Part shown: piece by piece, positions 1 through 9,343 of the stretch
How the letters are laid out: every line of letters starts with the position of its first letter
How positions within the stretch are numbered: position 1 is the first letter of the stretch
DNA from: Georgenia faecalis
GTDB taxonomy: Bacteria; Actinomycetota; Actinomycetes; Actinomycetales; Actinomycetaceae
Assembly (NCBI RefSeq): GCF_003710105.1
Contig: NZ_CP033325.1
Coordinates: 310,001-374,000, forward strand
Reading direction: 5' to 3'
Length of the DNA stretch: 64,000 nt
Notes under the pieces: model-generated
What the model was told of the DNA's origin: nothing
Seen by the model: only the letters and a program-made list of their open reading frames with translations
Database searches by the model: none
Made by a program: the position numbers and the translations under genes

Positions 1-1350
1 ACCACCGGCCACCGCTGGGCGGCCGGCGAGCGCGCGACGTTCCACGCGCACCTGCACCCCCTGCCCGCCGACCGCCATGCCTACGCCCCCATCCTCCGCG
101 CCGTCGCGGAGCGCGCCCGGCGCACCGACCCGGTCGAGCCGTGGGTGGGCGTCGCCGAGGCCGCCGACGTCGCCGCCGAGGGCCTGCTGCGCTGGCACTA
201 CGACCCGGACCCCGGTGTCCTCCTCGAGACCGTCGGCTTCGACCGTGGCATCAGCGGCCAGGACGGCCGACCCGTCGACCGGCAGGCGATGCACGTCGCC
301 TGGGTGAGCGGCGTCCCGTGGGCGTACGCCCTCCTCGTGCACGGGCAGCGCACCGGTCACGAGGGCGCGGTCACGGCCGCGCACCGGGTCATCGACACGG
401 TCTGCGCCGGGCTCGCGCCGTCGGGCACCTTCTGGGGCGTCTGGTACCGCGACCGCGGGTGGCGCGGGAGCTGGAGCCCGCACCCGGACGGCCTGCACGC
501 CCGCACCCTCGGCGAGGCGACCCTCTTCCTGCTGCGGGCGCTGGCCCTGCCGGGCGGCGCGGCCGGCCAGCGGCGCGCACGCTGGCTGGCCGTCGCCCGC
601 TCGAACCTCGACGCGCTCGCGGCCCGCCAGCGCCCCGACGGCAACCTCGGCGCGGTCCACGACGCGCGCACCGGGGAGGTCCTGTCCTGGGCGGGCTCCG
701 CCGGCCTCACCTGGGTGGCGGCGTTCGCCGAGGCCGGGGCCCTCGACGACGACGGCCGGTACCTCGCCGCCGCGGTCCGGGCGGGGGAGTACTACGCCCG
801 GTTCGTCGACGCCGAGCTCATCCACGGCGCACCGGAGGACGTCGGCCTGGCGCCGACGTCGGAGGACGGGTACGCCGCCGTCCTCGCCTACGTCGCGCTC
901 CACCGCCGGACCGGCGAGGCGCGCTGGCTCGACCTCGCGCGCCGGGCGGCCGAGTGGATGCTCACGTTCCGCTACACGTACAACGTCGCCTTCGCCCCGC
1001 GCACCCCGCTCGGGGTCTACGGCTTCGCCACCCGCGGGGCCGACCAGGCCTCGCCGTCCAACCAGCACCTGCACGCCTACGGCCTCGTGTGCACCGCCGA
1101 GCTCCTCGAGCTCTCGGCCGCCCTGGGCGACCCGCACTTCGCCGGGCGCGCCGAGGAGACCCTCGCGTGCTTCCGCCAGCTCCTGCCCGTCCACGACGGC
1201 GACGTCAACGCCTACCGCGGGATGATCACCGAGCGGTACTACCAGACCGAGTGCTTCCAGCCGAAGGGGATGGTGCTCACGCTCTCCCACGCGTGGAGCG
1301 TCGGGGTGCTCCTCCTCGCCTGCGAGCAGGTCCTCGCCCCGGGGGCGTGA
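1..1350 (+). CDS. Six-hairpin glycosidase-like protein, 5' end cut by window edge
   Basis: The reading frame is open from base 1, so the true start lies outside the window; about 449 residues are visible to the TGA at 1348-1350. The visible protein is rich in aromatic and charged residues, with helical repeats such as YAALLAYVALHRRTG-type segments and a late NQHLHAYG motif. This resembles the (alpha/alpha)6 six-hairpin fold of unsaturated glucuronyl/rhamnogalacturonyl hydrolases (GH88/GH105) and similar polysaccharide-processing enzymes. There is no signal peptide in the visible part. It sits 59 bp upstream of ribokinase on the same strand, which suits a sugar catabolic operon. The exact family and substrate cannot be fixed from sequence alone; the fold-level call is moderately sure. 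Confidence 0.55.
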   Translation, partial: TTGHRWAAGERATFHAHLHPLPADRHAYAPILRAVAERARRTDPVEPWVGVAEAADVAAEGLLRWHYDPDPGVLLETVGFDRGISGQDGRPVDRQAMHVAWVSGVPWAYALLVHGQRTGHEGAVTAAHRVIDTVCAGLAPSGTFWGVWYRDRGWRGSWSPHPDGLHARTLGEATLFLLRALALPGGAAGQRRARWLAVARSNLDALAARQRPDGNLGAVHDARTGEVLSWAGSAGLTWVAAFAEAGALDDDGRYLAAAVRAGEYYARFVDAELIHGAPEDVGLAPTSEDGYAAVLAYVALHRRTGEARWLDLARRAAEWMLTFRYTYNVAFAPRTPLGVYGFATRGADQASPSNQHLHAYGLVCTAELLELSAALGDPHFAGRAEETLACFRQLLPVHDGDVNAYRGMITERYYQTECFQPKGMVLTLSHAWSVGVLLLACEQVLAPGA

Positions 1351-1409
1351 GCGTCGTCGCCCGGCCGCGCCGCGTGACCGACCGGGCGCCAGGCGGTGAT
1401 GATGGCGGG

Positions 1410-2345
1410 ATGAGCAGCGCAGCAGCGGGGGCCGTCGTCGTCGTGGGGAGCGCGAACCTCGACCTCGTCGTCGACGTGCCCCGTCATCCCGGCGCGGGGG
1501 AGACGATCCTGGGCGGGGACCTGCGCCGCAGCCCGGGCGGCAAGGGCGCCAACCAGGCGGTCGCCGCCGCGCGGGCCGGCGGGGCGAGCACGACCTTTCT
1601 CGGTTCGCTCGGGAACGACGACGGCGCCGAGATCCTCCTCGCCTCCCTCGAGCGCGCCGGCGTGCGCACCGACCTCGTCCAGCGCAGCGCGGCGGCCACC
1701 GGCACGGCCCTCATCAGCGTCACCGCCGACGGCGAGAACACGATCATCGTCGCGCCCGGCGCCAACGGCGACCTGCGGATCGACGCGGCCGCGCGGGCCC
1801 GGCTGGCCGAGGCGGACGTCGTCCTCGCCCAGCTCGAGATCCCGCTGGAGACGGTCCTCGCCGCCGCCGCGGCACGCCGCCCGGGCGCCGTCCTCGCCCT
1901 CAACGCGGCCCCCTCCCGCGACCTGCCCGCGCCGGTCTGGGACGCGCTCGACCTCCTCGTCGTCAACGAGCACGAAGCCCTCGACCTCACCGGCGCGCCG
2001 GACCAGGACGCGGCGCTGGCCGCCCTGCTCGCCCGCGTGCCCGCCGTCGTCATCACGCTCGGGTCCGCCGGGTGCCTCGTCGCCGAGCGCGGACGCCCGA
2101 GCGTCGAGGTGCCCTCGCCGCGGGTGCCGGCCGTCGACACCACCGGCGCCGGGGACACGTTCTGCGGGGTGCTCGCCGCGGCACTGGCCGCCGGTGAGCC
2201 GCTGGTGGCCGCCGCCCGCCGGGCCGCCGCCGCGGGGGCGCTGGCCGTCACCCGCCCCGGTGCCCAGGAGGCCGTGCCCACCGCGGCCGAGACCGCGGAG
2301 CTCGTACGGGCCGGCTACCCGGACGTCGCGGCGGGGCCCTCGTGA
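1410..2345 (+). CDS. rbsK: Ribokinase (PfkB family)
   Basis: Predicted to phosphorylate ribose or a related free sugar with ATP in the cytosol. The 311-residue length is typical of the family. The N-terminus has VVVVGSANLDLV, followed by the sugar-binding GGKGANQAVAAARAG signature. Near the C-terminus is DTTGAGDTFCG, the anion-hole and catalytic-Asp motif of PfkB kinases. The ATG at 1410 is chosen because the conserved N-terminal strand starts a few residues later; the same frame is open far upstream but only as a shadow of the preceding gene. It follows the glycosidase-like gene and its stop overlaps the next start (GTGA at 2342-2345), which implies translational coupling. Ribose is the default substrate; another pentose or deoxysugar is possible. 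Confidence 0.9.
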   Translation: MSSAAAGAVVVVGSANLDLVVDVPRHPGAGETILGGDLRRSPGGKGANQAVAAARAGGASTTFLGSLGNDDGAEILLASLERAGVRTDLVQRSAAATGTALISVTADGENTIIVAPGANGDLRIDAAARARLAEADVVLAQLEIPLETVLAAAAARRPGAVLALNAAPSRDLPAPVWDALDLLVVNEHEALDLTGAPDQDAALAALLARVPAVVITLGSAGCLVAERGRPSVEVPSPRVPAVDTTGAGDTFCGVLAAALAAGEPLVAAARRAAAAGALAVTRPGAQEAVPTAAETAELVRAGYPDVAAGPS

Positions 2346-3196
2346 CCGGCGGGCGCGCCCCGGAGGTCCCGGCGCCGGGTGGTCCCGCCGGGAGCGGCCG
2401 GGTCATCAGCGAGATCCCCACCTCCCCGGTCGACGTCCCCGCCGCTGTCTCCGTCCTCGCCGGAGACGAGCCCGCGCGCCCCGTGTGGCGCAACCAGCTC
2501 GGGGGGCTGACCTTCGAGCTCGGTGGCGGCGCGCGGCGTCGGTTCGTCAAGTGGGCGCCCGCGGGCAGCGGCCTCGACCTCGCCGCCGAGGCCCGGCGCC
2601 TCGCGTGGGTCCAGGACCGCACGCCCGTCCCGCAGGTGCTCGACGCGGGCGAGGACGACGACGGCGCGTGGCTCCTCACCCGCGCCCTGCCGGGACGCAG
2701 CGCCGTGGAGTGGGCCACCGACCCGCGCCAGGCCGTCGTCGCCGTCGGCGAGGGGCTGCGCGCGTTCCACGAGGCGCTGCCGGTGGCGGGCTGCCCGTTC
2801 AGCTGGGCGGCCGAGGAGCGGCTGGCCCGCGCCGAGGCGCACCGCCGCGCCGGCGGGACCGACCCCGCCCGGTGGGAGCCGGAGCACCGCGCGCTGGGGG
2901 TCGAGCGTGCCTTCTCACTCGCCGCGCAGATCCCCCCGGTCGAGCACCTGGTGGTGTGCCACGGGGACGCGTGCGTGCCCAACACCCTCGTCGGTGACGA
3001 CGGGCGCTGGTCCGGGCACGTCGACCTCGGCGCCCTGGGCCTGGCCGACCGGTGGGCGGACCTGGCGGCGGCGACCTGGAGCACCCGGTGGAACTACGGC
3101 CCCGGGTGGGAGCGGCTGCTCCTCGACGCCTACGGCGTCGCGCCGGACGAGGAGCGCACCCGCTACTACCGGCTGCTGTGGGACCTCGGCCCCTGA
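2342..3196 (+). CDS. APH(3')-like aminoglycoside phosphotransferase family protein
   Basis: A 284-residue kinase of the APH/choline kinase superfamily. It shows the catalytic-loop Brenner motif HGDACVPNTL and the metal-binding segment HVDLGALGLADRWADLA, and ends in an FYRLL-like stretch (YYRLLWDLGP). This whole C-terminal layout closely follows APH(3') aminoglycoside kinases. In the usual GFID metal motif the second residues differ but the Asp is kept. The GTG start at 2342 overlaps the ribokinase stop by 4 bp, so the two are co-translated. Being in a sugar operon, it may phosphorylate an endogenous sugar-like compound; aminoglycoside resistance is possible but not shown by sequence. The first 45 residues, which precede the kinase core, are low complexity. 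Confidence 0.75.
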   Translation: MTGGRAPEVPAPGGPAGSGRVISEIPTSPVDVPAAVSVLAGDEPARPVWRNQLGGLTFELGGGARRRFVKWAPAGSGLDLAAEARRLAWVQDRTPVPQVLDAGEDDDGAWLLTRALPGRSAVEWATDPRQAVVAVGEGLRAFHEALPVAGCPFSWAAEERLARAEAHRRAGGTDPARWEPEHRALGVERAFSLAAQIPPVEHLVVCHGDACVPNTLVGDDGRWSGHVDLGALGLADRWADLAAATWSTRWNYGPGWERLLLDAYGVAPDEERTRYYRLLWDLGP

Positions 3197-3207
3197 CGCA
3201 CGACGGC

Positions 3208-3235
3208 GCCGGGGCGCCCCACAGGGCACCCCGGC
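3208..3235. terminator. Bidirectional hairpin between convergent genes
   Basis: GCCGGGGCGCCC at 3208-3219 pairs with GGGCACCCCGGC at 3224-3235, with one internal mismatch and a 4-nt loop. It lies between the convergent APH-like gene and xylB and probably ends both transcripts. There is no T-run, as is common in GC-rich actinobacteria. Confidence 0.55.
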
Positions 3236-3244
3236 ACCGACGAG

Positions 3245-4705
3245 CTACTCGACCCGGTCGACGACGTGGCCGCGCCGGGCGCCGTAGCGCTCGCGGACGA
3301 CGGGGGTCGGCTCGGCCTCGACCGTGCGCACGCGCGAGGTCGTCCACGTCGGCGGCTCGTCCCCGCCGTCGAGCACCCACGCGGCCTGGCGGCCGGCGCC
3401 GTCGGCGACGTACTCACCGGGCTCGGGGACCTGCACGGTGCGCCCGAGGACGGCGGGCGCGATCTCCCGCACCGCCGCCGAGCGGGCGCCCCCACCGATG
3501 AGGGTGACCCGCTCGACCGGCACGCCCTGCTCGCGCAGCGCGTCCATGCCGTCGGCGAGGCCGCAGAGGAGGCCCTCGACGGCGGCGCGGGCGAGGTTCT
3601 CCCGGGTCGTCGACCCCAGGGTCATCCCCAGCAGGGACCCGGAGGCGTGCGGGAGGTTGGGGGTGCGCTCGCCCTCGAGGTAGGGGACGAACGTGAGCCC
3701 GTCGGCCCCGGGGGCCGCGGCGAGCGCCAGCTCGGCGAGCCCGCGGTGGTCCACCCCGAGCAGCGCCGCGGTGGCGTTGAGCACCCGGGCGGCGTTGAGC
3801 GTCACGGTGAGCGGCAGGAAGGCCCCTGCCGCGTCGGCGAACCCGGTGACCGCCCCGCTCGGGTCCTGCACCGGTCGGGCGGAGACTGCCGAGACGACGC
3901 CGGAGGTCCCGATGGACAGCGCGACGTCCCCCGGCCCCATGGCCAGGCCCAGCGCGGCGGCGGCGTTGTCCCCGGCGCCCGGGCCCAGGACGAGGTGCCC
4001 CAGGCCGGCCGCCGCGTCCCCCGTGCCGGCGCGCTCCGCGGGCCCGAGGACCCGGGGCAGGACGATGTCGTCGGCGTCGTCCCGGCGCAGGGCCAGGGCG
4101 AGGAGGTCACGGCGGTAGCGGCCGCTGGCCCCGTCCCAGTAGCCCGTCCCCGAGGCCTCGGACCGGTCCGTGACGAGCGCCGCGAGGTCGCCGCCCCCGG
4201 CGAGCCGCCAGGTGAGCCAGTCGTGCGGCAGGGCGACGGCGGCCACGCGGGCCGCCGCCTCCGGCTCGTGGTCGGCCAGCCACCGCAGCTTGGTGACGGT
4301 GAGCGAGGCCACCGGGACCGTGCCGGTGGCCTGCGCCCACGCCCGCGGGCCGTCGTCGGCGCTCGAGCCGGCGATGTGGCCCAGCTCGCCGACGAGGTCG
4401 GCCGCCGCCCCGGCGCTGCGCGTGTCGTTCCACAGCAGCGCCGGGCGGATGACCTCGCCGTCGGCGTCGAGGACCACCATGCCGTGCTGCTGGCCCCCGA
4501 CGGAGACGGCGGCGACGTCGTCCAGGCCGCCGGCCGTGGCGACCGCCACCTGGAGGGCGTCCCACCAGGCGTGCGGGTCCACCTCGGTGCCGTCGGGGTG
4601 CGGGGCCTGCCCGAACCGGCGTAGCCGGCCCGTGCGGGCCTCCCGGATGACGACCTTGCAGGACTGGGTGGAGGAGTCGATCCCGGCGACCAGCGGCTCG
4701 CTCAT
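3245..4705 (-). CDS. xylB: Xylulokinase
   Basis: FGGY-family kinase of 486 residues, predicted to convert D-xylulose to D-xylulose 5-phosphate in the cytosol, the second step of the isomerase pathway of xylose use. Visible motifs are the N-terminal phosphate-binding [13 protein letters not shown], the substrate-binding [17 protein letters not shown], the catalytic-Asp segment [11 protein letters not shown], and the C-terminal adenine-binding [13 protein letters not shown]. The ATG at 4705 is only 5 bp after the xylA stop, so the two form an operon read from the promoter upstream of xylA. Length and motif order match the family fully. The gene is complete, with a short acidic/basic C-terminal tail. 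Confidence 0.93.
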   Translation of the reverse strand: MSEPLVAGIDSSTQSCKVVIREARTGRLRRFGQAPHPDGTEVDPHAWWDALQVAVATAGGLDDVAAVSVGGQQHGMVVLDADGEVIRPALLWNDTRSAGAAADLVGELGHIAGSSADDGPRAWAQATGTVPVASLTVTKLRWLADHEPEAAARVAAVALPHDWLTWRLAGGGDLAALVTDRSEASGTGYWDGASGRYRRDLLALALRRDDADDIVLPRVLGPAERAGTGDAAAGLGHLVLGPGAGDNAAAALGLAMGPGDVALSIGTSGVVSAVSARPVQDPSGAVTGFADAAGAFLPLTVTLNAARVLNATAALLGVDHRGLAELALAAAPGADGLTFVPYLEGERTPNLPHASGSLLGMTLGSTTRENLARAAVEGLLCGLADGMDALREQGVPVERVTLIGGGARSAAVREIAPAVLGRTVQVPEPGEYVADGAGRQAAWVLDGGDEPPTWTTSRVRTVEAEPTPVVRERYGARRGHVVDRVE

Positions 4706-4710
4706 GCCGC

Positions 4711-5898
4711 TCAGCCGATGAGGTGGGCGAGCGCGAGCTGGTTGAGGCGCACGAAGCCGAACTCGCGCTCGGCCGCGGCGTCGGCGTCGAAGTCCTCGAA
4801 CGCGCTGCGGTCGGCGAGGAGGTCGGCCACGCTCTCGCCCTCGTTGAGCGTCGGGCGGCCGAGCTCGAAGACGCCGGACTGCTCGAAGGCGGCCTGGACC
4901 TCGGGGTCGGCGCGGTAGGCGCGGGCCTTCTCGGCGAGCATGAGGTAGGTCTCCATGTTCGCCCGCGCGGACTCCCACACGCCGTCGAAGCCCTCGGTGC
5001 GCGACGGCTTGTAGTCGAAGTGCCGGGGCCCGGTGTAGCGGCGGGTCTCGGGCGAGTTCGGGAAGCCGTTCTCGACGAGGTCGACGGTGAAGAACGCCGA
5101 GAGCAGGTCGCCGTGACCGAAGACGAGGTCCTGGTCGAACTTGATGGACCGCTGGCCGTTGAGGTCGATGTGGAAGAGCTTGTCCGACCACAGGGCCTGC
5201 GCGAGCGCGTGCGTGTAGTTCAGGCCCGCCATCTGCTCGTGGCCGGTCTCGGGGTTGAGGCCGACGATGTCGCCGTGCTCGAGCTGGGCGATGAAGCCGA
5301 GCGCGTGGCCGACGGTGGGCAGGAAGATGTCGCCGCGGGGCTCGTTGGGCTTGGGCTCGAGGGCGATGCGCAGGTCGTAGCCGCGGTCCTTGATGTAGGC
5401 CGCGACGGTGTCGACGCCCTCGCGGTAGCGGTCGAGGGCGGAGCCGACGTCCTTGGCGCCGTCGTACTCCGAGCCCTCGCGACCGCCCCACATGACGAAG
5501 GTGTTCGCGCCGACCTCGGCGGCGAGGTCGACGTTGCGCAGGGCCTTGCGCAGCGCGAAACGGCGCACGGAGCGGTCGTTGGAGGTGAGGGCGCCGTCCT
5601 TGAAGACGGGGTGCCCGAAGGTGTTGGTGGTGACCATCTCGATGACGAGGCCGGCGTCGTCGGTGGCCTGGCGGAAGCGGCGCAGGATCGCCTCGCGCTC
5701 CTCGTCGGGCGTGCCGAAGGGGACGACGTCGTCGTCGTGGAAGGTGACGCCCCAGGCGCCGAGCTCGGCGAGCTTGGTCGCGTACTCCCACGGGTCGAGG
5801 GCGGGGCGGGAGGCGTCGCCGAACTGGTCGCGGCCGGTCCAGCCGACGGTCCAGAGGCCGAACGAGAAGCGGTCTTCGGGGGTGGGGGTCCGAACCAT
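4711..5898 (-). CDS. xylA: Xylose isomerase
   Basis: TIM-barrel enzyme of 395 residues, the length of the short class I enzymes of Streptomyces. It interconverts D-xylose and D-xylulose (and glucose/fructose). Metal and catalytic motifs are visible in order: [13 protein letters not shown] (catalytic His and Asp), [23 protein letters not shown] (Glu and Lys), [15 protein letters not shown], and [16 protein letters not shown] (metal Asp cluster). The ATG at 5898 is preferred over an in-frame ATG five codons upstream, because AGGAG lies 7 nt before it while the upstream one would overlap that ribosome binding site. It is first gene of the xylAB operon, divergent from the ROK repressor, which presumably controls it. 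Confidence 0.96.
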   Translation of the reverse strand: MVRTPTPEDRFSFGLWTVGWTGRDQFGDASRPALDPWEYATKLAELGAWGVTFHDDDVVPFGTPDEEREAILRRFRQATDDAGLVIEMVTTNTFGHPVFKDGALTSNDRSVRRFALRKALRNVDLAAEVGANTFVMWGGREGSEYDGAKDVGSALDRYREGVDTVAAYIKDRGYDLRIALEPKPNEPRGDIFLPTVGHALGFIAQLEHGDIVGLNPETGHEQMAGLNYTHALAQALWSDKLFHIDLNGQRSIKFDQDLVFGHGDLLSAFFTVDLVENGFPNSPETRRYTGPRHFDYKPSRTEGFDGVWESARANMETYLMLAEKARAYRADPEVQAAFEQSGVFELGRPTLNEGESVADLLADRSAFEDFDADAAAEREFGFVRLNQLALAHLIG

Positions 5899-5921
5899 GG
5901 TGTCTCTCCTCATCGAGATTT

Positions 5922-5963
5922 GTTGTTCGTTACAACTTAACGGGTGTGGGGCGCTAAGGTCAA
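5922..5963 (-). promoter_or_regulatory. xylA promoter with ROK-type operator
   Basis: Reading the minus strand, TTGACC (5963-5958) and TTAAGT (5940-5935) are separated by 17 bp, a good sigma-A-type promoter. Immediately overlapping the -10 is the inverted repeat GTTGT-N5-ACAAC (5922-5936), likely the operator of the divergent ROK repressor. Binding there would block the -10 and transcription start of xylA. Sequence elements are seen; repressor binding is inferred. Confidence 0.7.
5955..5960 (+). promoter_or_regulatory. -10 element of leaderless xylR transcript
   Basis: TAAGGT ends 7 nt before the GTG at 5968, the arrangement expected when transcription starts at the start codon itself. It overlaps the -35 of the divergent xylA promoter (5958-5963), so the two polymerase sites are mutually exclusive. 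Confidence 0.6.
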
Positions 5964-5967
5964 CCCC

Positions 5968-7206
5968 GTGAGCCAGATGTCGCGCACGGACGCGCTCAAG
6001 CCTCCCACCACCTCGGGGGTCAGTCAGGCGTCCCTGCGTACCCAGAACCTCGCCCTGCTCGCCGCCCGGGCCTTCGCCAGCGACACGCCACTGTCCCGCG
6101 CCGACCTCGCGGAGGCCACCGGCCTCACCCGCTCCACCGTCTCCCGACTCGTCAGCGAGCTCGTCAGCGGCGGCATCCTCGAGGAGCTCGCGCCGCACGA
6201 GGGGCGCCGCGGCCGGCCGGCGATCCCGCTGGCCCCAGCGGCACGCTCGGTCGTCGCCATCGGGCTCGAGGTCGGCGCCCGCTCCCTCGCCGGCCGCCTC
6301 ATCGACCTCACCGGCACCGTCCTGGCCGAGGAGGTGGTGAGCGGGCGGTTCGAGCACTCCGAGCCGGCGCCGGTCCTCGCTCGCCTCGGGGAGCTGACCC
6401 GCGCCCTGGTGGCGAGCGCCCCCTGCGCCGGTGCCGTCGTCGTCGGCGCCACCCTCGCGCTCCCCGGCCTCGTCGACCACGTCGACGGGCGGCTCCTCCG
6501 CGCGCCCAACCTCGAGTGGAGCGAGGTCCGCCCGGCGGACCTCATCGGCCCCGGCGCCCTGCCGGAGGGGATCCGGCTCGGCGTGCGCAACGAGGCGGAC
6601 CTCGCGGCGCTCGCCCACTCGCGTCTCGCCCCCGCCCGCCCGGCGCCGACGGCGACGTTCTTCTACGTCTCCGGGGACATCGGCGTCGGCGCGGCCACCG
6701 TCGTCGACGGCGTGATCTCGGCGGGGATGCGGGGCTGGGCCGGGGAGATCGGGCACACACTCGTCGACCCCGCCGGCCCGCGGTGCGGCTGCGGCGCCCG
6801 CGGCTGCCTCGAGCAGTACGCCGGCCGCGACGCGCTCCTCGAACGCGCGGGCCTGCCGCCCGGCACGACGGCGCGCCGCCTGGCGGAGGACGCCGACGGC
6901 GGCAACGACCGGGCCCGCGACGCCATCGAGCGCGCCGGCTGGGCGCTGGGCATCGCCCTCGCCAACGTCGTCAACATCCTCGACGTCGACGAGATCGTCC
7001 TCGGCGGCGACCTCGTGGCGCTGTTCGACCTGCTGCGCGGCCCGGTCGAGGACCAGCTGCGCACCCGCGTCCTCGCCTCGCCCTGGTCGCAGGTGACCCT
7101 GCGCGCCGCGGGCACCGACCCCTACCCGGCCGTCACCGGGGGGGCGTTCGCCGCCCTGGAGACCGTCGTCGCCTCGCCGGCCGACTGGATCGCTGCCCCG
7201 GCCTGA
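5968..7206 (+). CDS. xylR: ROK-family xylose-operon repressor (XylR type)
   Basis: A 412-residue regulator with an N-terminal winged helix-turn-helix (about residues 20-75; [24 protein letters not shown] is the recognition region) and a C-terminal ROK sugar-kinase-like domain. The ROK zinc site is seen as [14 protein letters not shown], following [10 protein letters not shown]. It is predicted to repress xylAB until xylose or a derivative binds. GTG 5968 is chosen because a -10 TAAGGT sits 7 nt upstream (leaderless); ATG 5977 is an alternative. It is transcribed divergently from xylA across a 69-bp region containing an inverted repeat. The regulatory target is inferred from position; a wider sugar role is possible. 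Confidence 0.85.
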   Translation: MSQMSRTDALKPPTTSGVSQASLRTQNLALLAARAFASDTPLSRADLAEATGLTRSTVSRLVSELVSGGILEELAPHEGRRGRPAIPLAPAARSVVAIGLEVGARSLAGRLIDLTGTVLAEEVVSGRFEHSEPAPVLARLGELTRALVASAPCAGAVVVGATLALPGLVDHVDGRLLRAPNLEWSEVRPADLIGPGALPEGIRLGVRNEADLAALAHSRLAPARPAPTATFFYVSGDIGVGAATVVDGVISAGMRGWAGEIGHTLVDPAGPRCGCGARGCLEQYAGRDALLERAGLPPGTTARRLAEDADGGNDRARDAIERAGWALGIALANVVNILDVDEIVLGGDLVALFDLLRGPVEDQLRTRVLASPWSQVTLRAAGTDPYPAVTGGAFAALETVVASPADWIAAPA

Positions 7207-7302
7207 CCGCCGCTCTCCGTCCGGCCCCGCCGCGCACTCCCCGCGGTCCGGACCGACCGCCGCGCGAGGTGGTGACAACGCGGGGCGAGCGGCGGCCCGG
7301 CG

Positions 7303-8130
7303 CTACGGCTCCTCGGTGACCGGCGCCGCGTCCGGCTGCTTCGGCTGTCGCGTGTCACCGGAGGAGGTGCGCCGCAGCCGCCGGCGCGCCCACGGGTAGG
7401 CGTGCGAGCGCAGCCACGCGGCGTCGCCGCGCCAGCGGACGGTGCGCGCCACGGCCGGCAGCGGGGCCAGCGGGTCGTCCCAGGCGGCGTCGTCCGGCGG
7501 GAGCCCGAGGGCGACGAGGGCGGCCTGGGCGGTGCGCGCGTGCCCCTCGGGGGTGAGGTGGATGCGGTCCTCCGCCCACATCCGCCAGTCCCGGAGGGCG
7601 CGCATGCCCCACAGGTCGAGGACGTGGGCACCGTGACGGTGCGCGATCGACCAGACGGCCGAGTTGTAGATCGCGACGCGGGGGCGGGTGAAGCGGATGA
7701 GGGGCGTCTCGGCCGGGTCGATGCCCGTGGACAGCAGCACGTCGATGCCGGCCTCGCGCAACCGGACCACGCCGGCCTCGAGCTCGCGGGCGAGGGCGTC
7801 CGGGTCCGCGCCCGGCCGGAGGATGTCGTTGCCGCCGCCGGCCAGCGAGACGAGGTCCGGCCGCAGGTCCAGGGCGGTGGGGAGCTGGTCGCGCAGGATG
7901 GAGCCGAGCAGCCGGCCGCGGATGGCGAGGTTGGCGTACTCCAGCGGCGCGGCTCCGCCGGCCACGCGGCGGGCGGACAGGGTGCCGGCGAGGCGGTCCG
8001 CCCAGCCCACCTGGCGCCCCGCGTCGCGGGGGTGGGGGTCCCACAGCCCCTCGGTGAAGGAGTCGCCGATGGCGACGTAGCGCCCCCAGGGGGGCAGGGT
8101 GCGGTCCTGTGCGGGTCGGGTCTCGTCCAC
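7303..8130 (-). CDS. SGNH/GDSL-type hydrolase
   Basis: A 275-residue esterase/lipase-like enzyme. Block I YVAIGDSFTEGL carries the nucleophile Ser, block III contains GGGNDIL, and the catalytic Asp/His pair is in DRIHLTPEGHARTAQAAL. It has no signal peptide, so it probably acts inside the cell on an acylated substrate that cannot be named. The C-terminal 50 residues are basic and then polar (RRRLRRTSSGD). It converges with xylR and lies 42 bp downstream of ung on the same strand, possibly read together. Start at 8130 gives the conserved block I at residue 18, as expected. Confidence 0.85.
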   Translation of the reverse strand: MDETRPAQDRTLPPWGRYVAIGDSFTEGLWDPHPRDAGRQVGWADRLAGTLSARRVAGGAAPLEYANLAIRGRLLGSILRDQLPTALDLRPDLVSLAGGGNDILRPGADPDALARELEAGVVRLREAGIDVLLSTGIDPAETPLIRFTRPRVAIYNSAVWSIAHRHGAHVLDLWGMRALRDWRMWAEDRIHLTPEGHARTAQAALVALGLPPDDAAWDDPLAPLPAVARTVRWRGDAAWLRSHAYPWARRRLRRTSSGDTRQPKQPDAAPVTEEP

Positions 8131-8172
8131 GGCACCGATCCTGCCGGTCGGGGGCGCCCGCGCGCGACCCCC

Positions 8173-8850
8173 TTACGGCAGCGTCCAGTCGACGGGGTCC
8201 GCGCCGAGGCCGACGAGGAGCTCGTTGACCCGGGAGAACGGGCGCGAGCCGAAGAACCCGCGTCGGGCGGAGAGCGGACTGGGGTGCGCGGACTCGACCA
8301 CGGGCGTGTCGCCGAGCGCCGGGCGCAGCGTCTGCGCGTCTCGCCCCCACAGCACCGCGACCAGCGGTTCCTCCCGTGCGACGAGCGTGGCGATGGCGAG
8401 GTCGGTGACCGCCTCCCAGCCACGCCCGCGGTGGGAGGCCGGTGCCCCGGGCCGCACGGTGAGGACGCGGTTGAGGAGCATGACGCCGCGGTCCGCCCAC
8501 GGCGTGAGGTCACCGGTGCTCGGCGGGGGTGCGCCGACGTCGGTGCCCAGCTCGGTGAAGAGGTTGACGAGGCTGCGGGGGAGCGGGCGCACGTCGGGCT
8601 GGACGGAGAAGGACAGCCCCATGGCGTGCCCGGGGGTGGGGTACGGGTCCTGCCCGACGATGAGGACCCGGACGTCCGCGAGCGGGCGGGTGAAGGCCCG
8701 CAGGACGTCGCCACCGGCGGGGAGGTAGCCGCGACCGGCGGCGACCTCGGCGCGCAGGAAGTCGCCCATGGCATGGATGTCGTCCTCGACCGGGGCCAGG
8801 GCGTCGGCCCAGCCGGGGTCGACGAGGTCGCGGAGCGGGGTGAAGGTCAC
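8173..8850 (-). CDS. ung: Uracil-DNA glycosylase (family 1)
   Basis: Removes uracil from DNA at the start of base excision repair. The 225-residue length is normal. Motifs: [17 protein letters not shown] (catalytic Asp and water-activating loop), [11 protein letters not shown], and [18 protein letters not shown] (uracil-contact His and the DNA-minor-groove loop). The GTG at 8850 is selected because the protein family starts a few residues before the [10 protein letters not shown] segment, and because TACGCT (8858-8863, minus strand) sits 7 nt upstream, consistent with a leaderless mRNA. A longer in-frame extension to 9315 lies antisense to the DUF3263 gene and is rejected. Confidence 0.95.
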   Translation of the reverse strand: MTFTPLRDLVDPGWADALAPVEDDIHAMGDFLRAEVAAGRGYLPAGGDVLRAFTRPLADVRVLIVGQDPYPTPGHAMGLSFSVQPDVRPLPRSLVNLFTELGTDVGAPPPSTGDLTPWADRGVMLLNRVLTVRPGAPASHRGRGWEAVTDLAIATLVAREEPLVAVLWGRDAQTLRPALGDTPVVESAHPSPLSARRGFFGSRPFSRVNELLVGLGADPVDWTLP

Positions 8851-8946
8851 GACGGCGAGCGTAGGTGAATGACACCGATGTCGTTCGGCGCCTAGCATGG
8901 GGTGTCCGGGACGAACACCCGGCGCGCCGAGCAGGGGGAGGCCACG

Positions 8947-9243
8947 ATGGACGCCGCAGCACCCGCGGGGGAGACCCTCGCGCAGCGGTCCGACGCCCTG
9001 GGCGACACCGAGCGCGAGATCCTCGCCTTCGAGCGTCAGTGGTGGAAGTACGCCGGCGCCAAGGAGACGGCCGTGCGCGAGCTCTTCGGCATGAGCGCCA
9101 CCCGGTACTACCAGGTCCTCAACACCCTCATCGACTCCGAGGCCGCGCTCGCGGCCGACCCCATGCTCGTCAAGCGGCTGCGGCGGATGCGGGACGCGCG
9201 CCAGCGCGAGCGCTCCGCCCGGCGCCTCGGCCCGACGCTGTAG
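8947..9243 (+). CDS. DUF3263 family protein
   Basis: A small 98-residue protein of an actinobacterial family of unknown function. The conserved core is [42 protein letters not shown], which looks like a sigma/HTH-type DNA-binding helix pair. The C-terminus is very basic ([15 protein letters not shown]). ATG 8947 is chosen for the strong GGGGGAGG ribosome binding site 4-12 nt upstream; an upstream ATG at 8902 lacks one. It is divergent from ung and followed 100 bp later by the LytR_C gene. A nucleic-acid-binding role is suggested only by its shape and charge. Confidence 0.8.
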   Translation: MDAAAPAGETLAQRSDALGDTEREILAFERQWWKYAGAKETAVRELFGMSATRYYQVLNTLIDSEAALAADPMLVKRLRRMRDARQRERSARRLGPTL

Positions 9244-9343
9244 CGCCGGTCGACCCGACGCCGTAGCGCCGGTCGGGCTCGCCCCCCGCACTCCGTGGGC
9301 CGACCCGCCTAGCACGCGGGGGGACAGCGGCTAGCCTGCTGGG

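Noticed and set aside
141-1409. Possible N-terminal extension of ribokinase
   Set aside because: This stretch overlaps the glycosidase-like gene in another frame and is only Arg/Pro/Gly-rich; ribokinase begins at ATG 1410.
7207-7302. Terminator between xylR and the SGNH gene
   Set aside because: CCGCCGCTC and GAGCGGCGG are complementary but about 70 bp apart; the hairpin is not convincing.
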